From assembly GCA_002365175.1 (NCBI GenBank), contig DEZK01000012.1, forward strand, positions 1 through 64,000: 64,000 nucleotides of DNA, given 5' to 3'. Source of the DNA: Raskinella chloraquaticus (SeqCode) (lineage in GTDB: Bacteria > Pseudomonadota > Alphaproteobacteria > Rhizobiales > UBA4765). A program made the position numbers and the translations under genes. Below the pieces are notes generated by a model. The model saw nothing but the letters and a program-made list of their open reading frames with translations. It did no database searches and was not told the origin of the DNA. Below are positions 35,501 through 43,445 of the stretch, piece by piece (position 1 is the first letter of the stretch; the number at the start of each line of letters is the position of its first letter).

Positions 35501-35579
35501 AATGTCGCTTGCCGTGACGCGCCTCGTCGTCCGCCGCCTGCAGGATAACATTGCCACCCTGCAATCACAGCGGCGGTGA
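32511..35579 (+). CDS. ABC-exporter-like protein with degraded ATPase and C-terminal cNMP-binding domain
   Basis: This 1022-residue protein has an exporter-type membrane domain (about 1-335) and an ATPase-like region with defects. The Walker A position reads AERAGDGARTL at about 401-411, lacking the GKS/T lysine. The Walker B reads ILIINEG, and the signature site is LLFPAQRSAIALARCL. A DNL[IL][YF]-type segment occurs three times (about 460, 570 and 726), separated by an insert of about 250 residues. A cyclic-nucleotide-binding domain starts near 889, with the phosphate cassette VGEIGIITGAPRSAT intact. It is probably not a normal pump; it may be a cNMP-responsive membrane scaffold. It is co-transcribed with the upstream hydrolase gene. 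Confidence 0.75.
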   Translation: MKPLFAYIWEHSRREQLLILLVVLLSFPFYFYSLDLPKYIVSDAIQGRAFAAGKTEAVLFHLALTLPGFLGGAHVELFSGISLSRLPYLFALSALFLLLVVINGVFKYIINMRKGALGERLLQYLRFDLFSLLLRFSPEALRNVKASEAATIIKDEVEPIGGFVGDAFIQPVFLGGQALTALTFILLQSPILGFLAGLIVFVQAAVIPRLRREQIRLGKERQLRSRALAGRIGEVVDGISEVGNHGTSAFERQRIGGMLEQLFTIRYRLYGRKFAVKFANNLLAQMTPFLFYTLGGVAALRGEIDIGQLVAVIAAYRELPPPVKELIDWDQQRLDVDVKYQQVVEQFSAGVAPSVPSPSTADMPDLINGSIVIQGLKVMSASDDVLVDGINLTLPLGKHVVLAERAGDGARTLAQILGRRLSLYTGSIRINGADLSTLPVSLHGRHVAHAIPDAAIFDGSIRDNLIYSLQQRVNEPDMHGVAVAADCVDYSLAGVEDAAGLDHAIGEVLRDVGLDEAVFRFGLARKLESGGDGLVEHMVELRGDVRRQLDESGLAALVEPFDADAYNDNSTIGENLLFGVPLGEAMRDTNLAMLPFTRQLLDQCGLSEGLALTGRRIAVTMVEIFTGVSSDHFLFEQFSFISADELDDFRDMLGRTDGPVATFSSADRDRLVALAFLYVEPRHRLGLLDAALRDKILLARHQFRRGAPSDLATSIEFYDSERYCTAAPLRDNLLFGRITYGASGAAEKVTTAIRQLLIKRGFDVAVFRLGLEQPCGHAGRLLFPAQRSAIALARCLMKRPDILIINEGVLNASEPDGAALLERLRRRMAGKSLFVVLRAGDPATGFDARIELAAGKVVSGLAAAERDTPEPAARAASDSAELGALQAVPMFADVDLARLKLLAFTSERLTYRAGDVVFRQGDPSDSAYVLISGRADIIINTADGPMTVNTVSRGAIVGEIGIITGAPRSATIRALEDISVLCLRQDIFLSLMSEFPEMSLAVTRLVVRRLQDNIATLQSQRR

Positions 35580-35592
35580 TCGACGCGCGGCG

Positions 35593-37824
35593 TTACTTGT
35601 CGTCCATCGTCGTACTGCCATCCCAATCAGCAGGTGGTGGCGCAAGCAGCAGGGCGGTAGCCCGCTTGCTATAGACGTCATAAAGCCCGGCAAGCCGCAA
35701 AGGTGCTAGCGCGCGCGCCGCGTTCGCCTTGTCGATGACGGCCTCGAAGCGTCGTTCGCGATAGGCGTCAAGCACCTCGTGATGGGCAAGACGATACGCG
35801 GCGAAATCGCCGCGCGCGGCCTCTTCCTCGCTGCCCATCAGCGTGAAGAGACGCGTTGCCTGCACCTTGCCCTTGAGCCGCACGAGATCGACTTCGATCC
35901 ACGGCAGGTCAGGCGCGAGATCGTGCGTGGTCTCCGCCGCCAGCAGATCAACGCCCAGATATTTGGTGGCCCCTTCCAGACGGGAGGCGACGTTGACTTC
36001 GTCCCCGATCGCTGAGTAGTCGAACCGCCGGGTTGACCCGAGATTGCCGACGCAGCACTCGCCCGTGTTCAGTCCGATACCGAAGCGGGCAATCGGGAAA
36101 TGTCGCCCCTGGGCGCTTGCCTGCGCCTGCCAGCGCTGGTTCAGTTCCGCCAGCCGGTCGATCATCAAAAGCGCGGTCCGGCCTGCATTGATGGCGTGCT
36201 TGTCGTCATCAAGCGGCGCGTTCCAGAACGCCATGATGGCGTCCCCCATATATTTGTCGACCGTGCCATTGTGATCGAGGACAAGGTCGGTCATCGGCGT
36301 CAGATAATCATTCATGAAGCGCGTCAGTTCCTGCGCGCTCATGCCTTCGGAGAGCGTGGTGAAGCTGCGCAGATCGCAGAACATGAGGGTGAGCGTGCGG
36401 TTCTCTCCGCCAAGGACAAGACGGCTTGGATCACCCGCAAGCCGCTCGACGACGGCCGGCGCGACAAAGCGCTCAAAGGCTGAACGCACCTGCCGCTTCT
36501 GCGCCTGCTCCTGCCAGTAGAGGCACGATAGCCCGGCGAGATAGATGACGCCCCCGGAGGCGCTCGGCACCACCGGGTCAACGAGGATGCCGCCTTGATG
36601 AAAAAGGTACCAGCTGCCGCCAACCAGCACAGCAACAACGCCAGCCCCGAGAAGGCCAAGGATAATGGCCGGCGTGCGCGGCAGGAACACCATGAAAATG
36701 ACGCAGGAAAGGATAGCCAGCGCCGCTTCAGCGCCCAGCGCCCAGTCCGGCCGGCTGAGTTGGCCGCCGGCGATGATGTGCTCGACCAGCTGGGCGTGAA
36801 CTTCGACACCCGGGATGGTCGCGTCGATAGGTGTGGTGCGCTGGTCAAGCAGCCCTGCCGCGCTGGAGCCGATGAAGAAAATGCGCCCTTCGATCTCGTC
36901 TGGTTTGATCTCGTCGGCGAGGATCTGCCAGGCCGGCACGAAGCGTCGCGGTTCATGAGCGGAGAACCGCACCCGGACATCGCCGCTTGACCCCGTATCG
37001 ATCACAAATTGCCCGATCTTGACGGCGTTGACACCGGTTGCAGCGCCAAAGGCGGTTTCCCCGCTGGCGTTGGATGATTTGACGATGACCGTATCGACGC
37101 CCTGCGCCACCCTGAGCGCTTCGGCGGCAAGTCCAAGAGCTAATTTTCCGCCAACTCCGAGAAGGACCGGCACCCGCCTGATCGTCTGATCGCGATCAGG
37201 CAACCAGTTGAGCATGCCGATGCCGCTGGCCTGCGCCGCGAAGTCGGGCAGTGGCAGAACGGCAGAGGCGAACCGTGGCACGAACTGCGCCGGATCATCG
37301 CCCGCCGTTACCCATCCATGCTTTTGCGGCAAGGTGATCGTGAGCGGCGAGGCGGTGGCAATAGCCCCAAGAACGACGGGCTTGCCGGCGATGGCCGCAG
37401 CAAACACCGCATCATTGGTCGGCAGATCAACGATATCGCGCGCCACCGCGTCACGTGCAGCCGATGGCGGCAGGAGCGACAATATCTGGTCAGGGCTCGT
37501 GCGATCGCCCTCGGCAAGCGCGATGTCGAAGGCGACCACGGCAGCGCCCATCGCCGACAGCTTGTCGACCAGTTGCGCCATGCGGGTGCGCGGCCAAGGC
37601 CACTGGCCGATGCGGGTAAGCGAAGCATCATCGATATCGATGATGCGCACCGGGGCGTCCGCATCCCATTGTCGCGGCGACAGGCGCTGGTAGCTGTCGA
37701 ATACCAGATCGCGCAGCGGCGCGAGGGCGTGCGGTGCGGCGATCTCGAAAAAGACAATAAGGGCAAAGGGAATGCCGACCGCCAGCCAGTATAATCGGTT
37801 CGCGTAGCGCATGCCCGGCTTCAA
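35593..37824 (-). CDS. CHASE2-domain class III adenylate/guanylate cyclase
   Basis: This 743-residue membrane cyclase has an N-terminal helix, an extracytoplasmic CHASE2 sensor (about 35-345), three helices (about 365-440) and a catalytic domain (about 470-640). Metal aspartates are D484 in MFCDLRSF and D528 in DKYMGDAI. K524 is the adenine-recognising lysine, and N611 and R615 in GDEVNVASRLE are the transition-state residues. The position paired with K524 in mammalian enzymes (Asp) is S604 in YSAIGDE, as in class IIIb cyclases, which usually have Thr. cAMP is the likely product. Its ATG overlaps the stop of the channel gene by 4 bases. Confidence 0.88.
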   Translation of the reverse strand: MKPGMRYANRLYWLAVGIPFALIVFFEIAAPHALAPLRDLVFDSYQRLSPRQWDADAPVRIIDIDDASLTRIGQWPWPRTRMAQLVDKLSAMGAAVVAFDIALAEGDRTSPDQILSLLPPSAARDAVARDIVDLPTNDAVFAAAIAGKPVVLGAIATASPLTITLPQKHGWVTAGDDPAQFVPRFASAVLPLPDFAAQASGIGMLNWLPDRDQTIRRVPVLLGVGGKLALGLAAEALRVAQGVDTVIVKSSNASGETAFGAATGVNAVKIGQFVIDTGSSGDVRVRFSAHEPRRFVPAWQILADEIKPDEIEGRIFFIGSSAAGLLDQRTTPIDATIPGVEVHAQLVEHIIAGGQLSRPDWALGAEAALAILSCVIFMVFLPRTPAIILGLLGAGVVAVLVGGSWYLFHQGGILVDPVVPSASGGVIYLAGLSCLYWQEQAQKRQVRSAFERFVAPAVVERLAGDPSRLVLGGENRTLTLMFCDLRSFTTLSEGMSAQELTRFMNDYLTPMTDLVLDHNGTVDKYMGDAIMAFWNAPLDDDKHAINAGRTALLMIDRLAELNQRWQAQASAQGRHFPIARFGIGLNTGECCVGNLGSTRRFDYSAIGDEVNVASRLEGATKYLGVDLLAAETTHDLAPDLPWIEVDLVRLKGKVQATRLFTLMGSEEEAARGDFAAYRLAHHEVLDAYRERRFEAVIDKANAARALAPLRLAGLYDVYSKRATALLLAPPPADWDGSTTMDDK

Positions 37825-38954
37825 GCCCCTCGTCTGGCGATGTCCGTCTGGCGCAAGGCATCCTTGATCCCGGGTGCGCGCTCGATTACCGCTGCAAGAT
37901 CACGCTTGGAGAGCGATAACAATTTCGTCCGGCCCTTTGCATTCACCGTCGCGCTCCGTGGCTCGTCGGTGAGCAGGGCATGTTCACCGAAATAATCACC
38001 GCTGTCGAGACGGATCGGTCCCCCTTCGGTTGCAACCTCGACGCTGCCGCCAAGGATGAAATACATGCGCTCACCCGGTTCGCCACGACGGATGATGACC
38101 GCGCCGTCTTCAAATGATTCTGCATTGAGCTGCTCGGCGATAGCCGCGATGGCGGCGGCCGGCAGGCTCCTGAACAGCGGGACGCGCGCCACCATGTTCC
38201 ACGTCACCACGAAGCTGCGCTTTGCCAATGTCGCGTCAAACGCGGACGCAATGACGCCCATGGGGAGCGCCAGCACGAGAAAGCCGCTGATACTGAGAAT
38301 GACATAGAGCACTTGCCCGAGGCGGGTATCGGGCGTGCTGTCATCGCCGCTGGCACCCGTCACGGTGCTGATCGTCCACCAGATGACACTGGTCAGATGG
38401 CCGAATTCCTCTGGCTGACCGGCCCGCTCAAGCAGGAAAATCGCACTGCCGAAGATCATCCCGATCATGCCAACGATGATGGCGCTGGCAAAGAGGGCTT
38501 GGCGACCCAGCATCAGCGCCTGGCCAAGCGCGCTCAGCATCGGCGAATAACGCACCAGTTTGAGGCAGCGCGGCAGGGCGAGCGCCGTGGCGCGTTCAAG
38601 CGAAAGAGAGCCCGTGAGGAAGGCAAGAATGCCGGCCAGAATATAAAGATCGAGCAGGGCACCGGCCGATGAGGCATGCATCCATCGCGCCGCGACAGGT
38701 CCCATCGCCGCAAAACGGGGATTGTCGGGTGCCGCCCACAGGCGAAAGCCGTATTCGCTGCCAAGAACGATCAGCATGAGGGTTTCGCTGAAGGGCGGCA
38801 CCCGGGAGGAAATGCCAAGGTCAGGCTCGATTGCCAGAACCAGAATGAGCAGGCTGACGATGATCGAGGCTGCCAGAAAATGATGAAGCCTGCCGCCCCA
38901 GGCACCCGCAAGGGCTCCATCCTCCAGCAACGTGAAATACTGCGCCCTGGTCAT
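37821..38954 (-). CDS. Cyclic-nucleotide-gated six-helix channel with atypical pore filter
   Basis: The 377-residue protein has a six-helix voltage-gated-type membrane domain (about 20-245) and a cyclic-nucleotide-binding domain (about 255-360) with an intact phosphate cassette, FGEHALLTDEPRSAT. It resembles MlotiK1-like bacterial channels. The pore helix IWWTISTVT is present, but the filter that follows reads GASGDD at 200-205 instead of TVGYGD, so GYG is lost. The S4-like helix has few arginines. K+ selectivity is therefore doubtful. I use ATG 38954; a TTG 11 codons upstream is possible. It is translationally coupled to the cyclase gene. Confidence 0.82.
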   Translation of the reverse strand: MTRAQYFTLLEDGALAGAWGGRLHHFLAASIIVSLLILVLAIEPDLGISSRVPPFSETLMLIVLGSEYGFRLWAAPDNPRFAAMGPVAARWMHASSAGALLDLYILAGILAFLTGSLSLERATALALPRCLKLVRYSPMLSALGQALMLGRQALFASAIIVGMIGMIFGSAIFLLERAGQPEEFGHLTSVIWWTISTVTGASGDDSTPDTRLGQVLYVILSISGFLVLALPMGVIASAFDATLAKRSFVVTWNMVARVPLFRSLPAAAIAAIAEQLNAESFEDGAVIIRRGEPGERMYFILGGSVEVATEGGPIRLDSGDYFGEHALLTDEPRSATVNAKGRTKLLSLSKRDLAAVIERAPGIKDALRQTDIARRGA

Positions 38955-39017
38955 CGCCACATTCCGGGTTAGCCAGCCGCCAGCCAATAAGGCGACGTCG
39001 ACAGAAGGGCGCGCCGT

Positions 39018-41462
39018 CTAGCGCCGCGCCGCAAAGATGCCGGCGGCGTTGTAAACCCCCGGCCCGCTTGGCGGCGTGCCGGTGATGGTAAATTGTCCGC
39101 CCTGTTCAAGCGGTGCGGTGCCAGCCCCGGTATTGGGGCCGAAGAACGAGCCCTGGAGCGATCCGCTGGCAGGGACAGGACTTCCACTCGTGGCGAAACT
39201 GCCGTTGAAATTGGCCCGGTTGGCTGAGTTCAGCGTACTCGTCCCGGCATAATTGCGCTGGTCGAAGGTGAAGGCGAGACTGCCCGTTCCCTGGCCGAAA
39301 TTGACGGTATGATTGAAGGTGCCGCCCGCGACGTAATTGGTGCCCGTATTGGTCACAGGCGCGCTGGTACTGCCTGGTCCGAATTGCACGTTGCCGATGA
39401 TGTGGCCGTTATAGGTAGCACTGCCGGTCGTCGGGATAAGCGAGCGATCAGACAATTGTCCGGCGACCCACGTCAGAAGATGTCCGCGCTCCTGATCATT
39501 GCCGCCACCAGCATTGTCGCGGACCGCGCGAGTTGACCAGAAGCCCCATTTGGTGAATTCGCACTGGCAAGGCGTGATGTCGGTCGCGGCGATGACAGCC
39601 TGTGCCGCTGCCGGATTGGTGCCGGTGATCGTATCCCAGCTGGTCAATCCCGATTGAATGTTTCGATAGGTGCCACTGCCGGTGGAACTGATGTAAGGGG
39701 CCGGCGAATCGGTTTGGGGGGCCGTTGTGTTTGGATCGCGGACCGTGCGATCACGAAGGGCAAAGGTATTTGTGTCGATATAGGTGCTGCGCGCTGCCTG
39801 TGTCGTGTTGAGATTGCCAAATTGATAGGTGCCGTTCACCAACCGAGAGCCAGCCGTACGGCTGGCCAGTTGAATATCGGCCGAGGCGCGCGATGTGCCG
39901 CCATCTAAAACGAGCGCAACATCGCTGCCATCTCCGTTTCGTCCCGTCACAGTCACAAACTGCGTGGCGATGCGATTGCCCGAGGCATCAAATGTTCCCG
40001 TCTCCAGGATTCCGCCCGCATAGCCGGCGAGCGACAGATTTGGTCGGTTTGCTCCAAGGCTGGCGGGAACCGAGGTCGAAGCAACTGATTGAGTGAAGGT
40101 ATAATTTTGTCCATTGCCAGGTATGGTACCACCGAACTGGGAGGCAACATCGGCAACGGGCTGGTTGGCGCGATTGTAATCGTTTTGATCAATGGTCAAA
40201 GATACGGGAATGCGGCTGCCATCGCTCGCTAATTGCACGCTTCCTGGAACAGACGAGATAGCTGAAACCGCGAAGGCTGCTCGTTGTGTTGCTGATTGCC
40301 GCGAAGACGCTTGAATCCCGCCATTATAGATCGTTTCCTGTCCTGCCGTGAAGAACGCTTCGGTCACGACCGAGAACACCGAGGTCTGCGCTGCGCCGCG
40401 CCCGGTGATGCCAAAGCCGACCTGCAGGGTGCGGATGGTTTCGCTGGAGGCTAAATTGTCAGCACCGCCAACTCTGTAACCAAGAAGGGGCGTGGTGGTA
40501 ACTTGCGTTGGGCCGACAAAAAGCGCGGTCAGATAAGGGACAGAGGACCCAGCTCCCGCACTCACACTGTAGGCGAGGGCGCGCGGGGCAAGAGAAGCTT
40601 GGATGTTTTGAACAAGTGGCGCTGCTGCTGTCGTCGTCGATGTTACCTGCGTTGACTGGCGGGTGTCGGTGACGCTTTGATTGGTGGAGCCGGTTTGCTG
40701 CGCCACCTGATTGGTCGATTGTGTCGTCGACAGCACCACATTTGACTGCGAGCGATCGCCTGCCAGCTGCGTGTTGGCTGTGGTGTCGCTGGGGGGCGTG
40801 GCGCTGCCGCCTGTTTGTCCTGACTGGCTCGTCGTCTGGCCGGTTGCGGTTGCCAGCACCTGCGGGGGGGTGCGTGTTGGCTGCGAGGGCGACTGGCCCT
40901 GGCCAACGGTTGTCGTATAGCCCTGCACCATCGTCACCGTGCCGCCGGCAAGGCCGGTGACGGTCGCAGAGCCAACGATGCTGGACGTGGTCTGCGTCTG
41001 GCTCTGCGGGTTGAACGACGTGGTGGCGACCGCCCCGCGCAGGCCGATGGTGGCGACCGGTGTCTTGATTTCGGCATTGCCATTATGGCTGATCTGCCCG
41101 CCGACGAAGCGCAGCGCCCCCTTGGCAAGGCCGATGCTCATTTTGCCGTCGCGCTTTGCTGGATCATAGACGTATTCATTGATCACAACATCGCTGTTGG
41201 GGCCGATATTGAGCGTCGATTTATCAAGAAACACCAGCTGCAGCGAGCCTGCGCCTGAGGTGACAAAGCGCTCCTTGAAGATGACCTGACTGCCTAGCGT
41301 CACCTGTTTTGTCCCACCGCCCGGCGGCGTGCTTTGGGTGAGCGGATTGACCGCGCCGGTGGTGCCGACATTCTGTGCCAACCCGTTGCTGGCAAGCGCA
41401 CACACGCTCGCCCCCATCAGGAGAACGGCGTGACGGGTTTTAATCATGGATGAGCTTGCCAT
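39018..41462 (-). CDS. Secreted FecR-domain protein with TbpB-like C-terminal barrel
   Basis: The 814-residue protein has a signal peptide (cleavage likely after A29, GLA-Q) and no lipobox. A FecR domain spans about 48-165 (LGSQVIFKERFVTSGAGSLQ, TLNIGPNSDVVINEYVYDPA, IKTPVATIGLRG). A Ser/Thr/Gln-rich linker lies at about 195-290. The C-terminal part contains a CxC motif (PCQCEFTKWGFW) and ends in glycine-rich strands (FNGSFATSG, GSLQGSFFGPN, LEQGGQFTITG) like the C-terminal beta-barrels of TbpB and other Slam-exported proteins. It starts 11 bases after a Slam-like gene and is probably its surface-exported client. The ATG follows GGGGAAAG. Confidence 0.75.
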   Translation of the reverse strand: MASSSMIKTRHAVLLMGASVCALASNGLAQNVGTTGAVNPLTQSTPPGGGTKQVTLGSQVIFKERFVTSGAGSLQLVFLDKSTLNIGPNSDVVINEYVYDPAKRDGKMSIGLAKGALRFVGGQISHNGNAEIKTPVATIGLRGAVATTSFNPQSQTQTTSSIVGSATVTGLAGGTVTMVQGYTTTVGQGQSPSQPTRTPPQVLATATGQTTSQSGQTGGSATPPSDTTANTQLAGDRSQSNVVLSTTQSTNQVAQQTGSTNQSVTDTRQSTQVTSTTTAAAPLVQNIQASLAPRALAYSVSAGAGSSVPYLTALFVGPTQVTTTPLLGYRVGGADNLASSETIRTLQVGFGITGRGAAQTSVFSVVTEAFFTAGQETIYNGGIQASSRQSATQRAAFAVSAISSVPGSVQLASDGSRIPVSLTIDQNDYNRANQPVADVASQFGGTIPGNGQNYTFTQSVASTSVPASLGANRPNLSLAGYAGGILETGTFDASGNRIATQFVTVTGRNGDGSDVALVLDGGTSRASADIQLASRTAGSRLVNGTYQFGNLNTTQAARSTYIDTNTFALRDRTVRDPNTTAPQTDSPAPYISSTGSGTYRNIQSGLTSWDTITGTNPAAAQAVIAATDITPCQCEFTKWGFWSTRAVRDNAGGGNDQERGHLLTWVAGQLSDRSLIPTTGSATYNGHIIGNVQFGPGSTSAPVTNTGTNYVAGGTFNHTVNFGQGTGSLAFTFDQRNYAGTSTLNSANRANFNGSFATSGSPVPASGSLQGSFFGPNTGAGTAPLEQGGQFTITGTPPSGPGVYNAAGIFAARR

Positions 41463-41473
41463 CGTCTTTCCCC

Positions 41474-42854
41474 TCAGAACCGTAACGTCGGACCGACCAC
41501 CACCGTCCAATTGTGGTAGCGGAAATTGGGCAGGGTGGAGGCGTTGTTCTGCAACAAGACCTGAGCCGCAAACCCGAGATTTTCAGTAAGCGGCGCATCA
41601 AGCGACAGACCGACGCGGAATTCGCGATCCCGACGGTTGGTCGCCGGATCAATCAGCTGGTTGGGCAGCCCGTATCGTGTCCAGATCTGGCCGACAGTCG
41701 GTGTCAATGTCCAGCGCAAGGGGGCATCAATAAACGGCGCGCGGAACTCCCACTGAATGCCGATATCATAGGATTGCTGGACAAAAGCATTATAGGCAAA
41801 GAGCGAATTCGTCGCGTTATCGGCATAAGCGATACGACCAAACACCCTGAGCCCGTCGACGACCGGAACGAGAGCCGATAGCGACCCCGTCGACAGCACG
41901 CCCGTCTGCTCTCCAGCGACCGGGAATTTGTTTGAATTCTCAAAGGCGCGACGCCGCGAATCACCCACCGCTTCGAAGCTCACCCAGGGCGTCGGGATGG
42001 TGATGGCCGCGCCATAGCCGGTCGCCGTCTGGTAGCCCGTGCGGCCGAGACTTGTCACATTCACCAGCCCATAGGGGCGCACCGTCACACCGGGAAAAAC
42101 ATCGGGTGCCACATTGATGCGTGGCCCGGAGGTAATCTCAACCAGACCGATATCGAATTCAGGGTTGCGGTTCTGGCGTGAGATATAGCCCGACACTGTC
42201 GTCTCGAGCGTGTCGCCGCGCCCGTTCTCGATGGTCTGGACATGGCGCACGCCACCGAGGAAAAAACTGTTCCAGTCATTGCGCCGGCCGAATTGCTGAT
42301 TGAGCACGGCATCAAAGCCAAGCGCTCTGACGTTCAGCGATGATGGCCCGGCATTGACGTTGGACTGATAGCGCGCGCCAGACTGGAAATAGCCTGAAAA
42401 CTGGCTGGGATTATCGCGACGATCGATCTCCTGGATGAAGGCCTGGGCGCGCGCGCACTTCTTCCGGCACGCCCTCGCCCTCGACCGCGCTGGTGAAGTA
42501 GACGCGTGCCTGGCCGTAGGCTTTGAGCTTGTAATAAAGAACGCCGAGTTCGAGCCGCACGCGCGACAATTTCGGATTGTAGAAGAGCAGGCGTTCAAGC
42601 GCGCCAATCGCCGCTTCGTCCTCGTCAAGCGCGGCGGCCACCTGGGCAAACCTGAACGACGCGTCAAGATCCGACGGGTTTTTCAGCGTGATCAGAAAGA
42701 GTTGTTCGTATTGCTCGCGCGATGGCGGGGCCGTGGCCGTTTGCGCCTGCGCAGAGGATATCGTGGCAACAACGGCGCACAGGCCGGCCACAAGCCAGTT
42801 TCGGTGACCGAACCGGCGCCGTCCCCCACCCTGCCTGAAATTTGCAATCACCAT
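41474..42854 (-). pseudogene. Slam-like (DUF560) TPR/beta-barrel outer membrane protein, frameshifted
   Basis: Two frames join into one protein. The first encodes a signal peptide ending ISSAQA and TPR-like helices (EQYEQLFLITLKNPSDLDAS, KLSRVRLELGVLYYKLKAYG) up to GEGVPEEVRAR. The second continues AQAFIQEIDRRDNPSQFSGY and a long beta-barrel ending in phenylalanine (VGPTLRF). This is the layout of Slam surface-protein exporters. The break is at a GC dinucleotide run at 42447-42456; two extra bases would restore a 460-residue protein. It may be a real mutation, a phase-variable tract or a sequencing error. It is the first gene of the FecR-channel-cyclase operon. Confidence 0.75.
42447..42456. 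repeat. (GC)5 dinucleotide run at the frameshift
   Basis: Five GC units lie exactly where the reading frame changes in the Slam-like gene. Loss of one unit from a (GC)6 ancestor would explain the shift. Confidence 0.7.
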
Positions 42855-43445
42855 GACCACCAAAACTCCGGATGAAGCGGATCGACACATTTCAAAACTC
42901 TTCGAAACCGTCTCGGCCTGCAAAAAAGACCGCAATGGATCGGATCGCATACAAATTTCGTAAATCCATACTCCAATCCGGGGAAATTGCCTCGTTTCTT
43001 ACGAAATTGTAAACGCCCGGGCAGGCGCGGAAAAACTGCTGAAATCGTCGTCAACGTCGAAGTGATGAAAAGTTTGAAGAATTTATAACAACTTACGAGC
43101 GTAAATTGAGCGCGCAAGAAATGCCACACCTATGACGTAACGGAAGATTTGTGCGAATTGTTGCAAAATAAGCACAATGAATCGAGCCTTCGGCGCAACA
43201 AAAAGGGCGGCAAATCGCGACCGGAGCCCGGCTGTTTGGTCAGCCTGGCCGTATCTCAAGCGGCGTGTTGCTTGACAGCGACACCGGCATACCGTGAAGG
43301 CGCTAAAGCGCATATTGCTCTTGCGTTGCCGGCGCGATCTACTAAAAGTGCTTTTTCATGAGCAAAGGATCAGCCGGATCACCGCATTTGGTTTGTCGTC
43401 GTGCCAAGGTTCAGGGCCAAAGTTCAGGATAGAGATACGCAACCA
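42855..43445. promoter_or_regulatory. Divergent regulatory region with repeated TTACG motifs
   Basis: This 591-base AT-richer region separates the Slam-FecR-channel-cyclase operon from the pagL-like gene. It holds a 10-bp inverted repeat, AATTTCGTAA (42954-42963) with TTACGAAATT (42999-43008). It also holds TTACG-AG-CGTAA (43093-43104) and a further CGTAA at 43136-43140. Five copies of one pentamer in under 200 bases look like a regulator array. No gene is recognised in it. Confidence 0.5.

Noticed and set aside
41474..42667. Reading the 397-codon frame as a complete outer membrane protein
   Set aside because: Its first 75 or so residues are an out-of-frame shadow (Arg/Ser-rich) of the TPR part; the barrel begins only after the frameshift.
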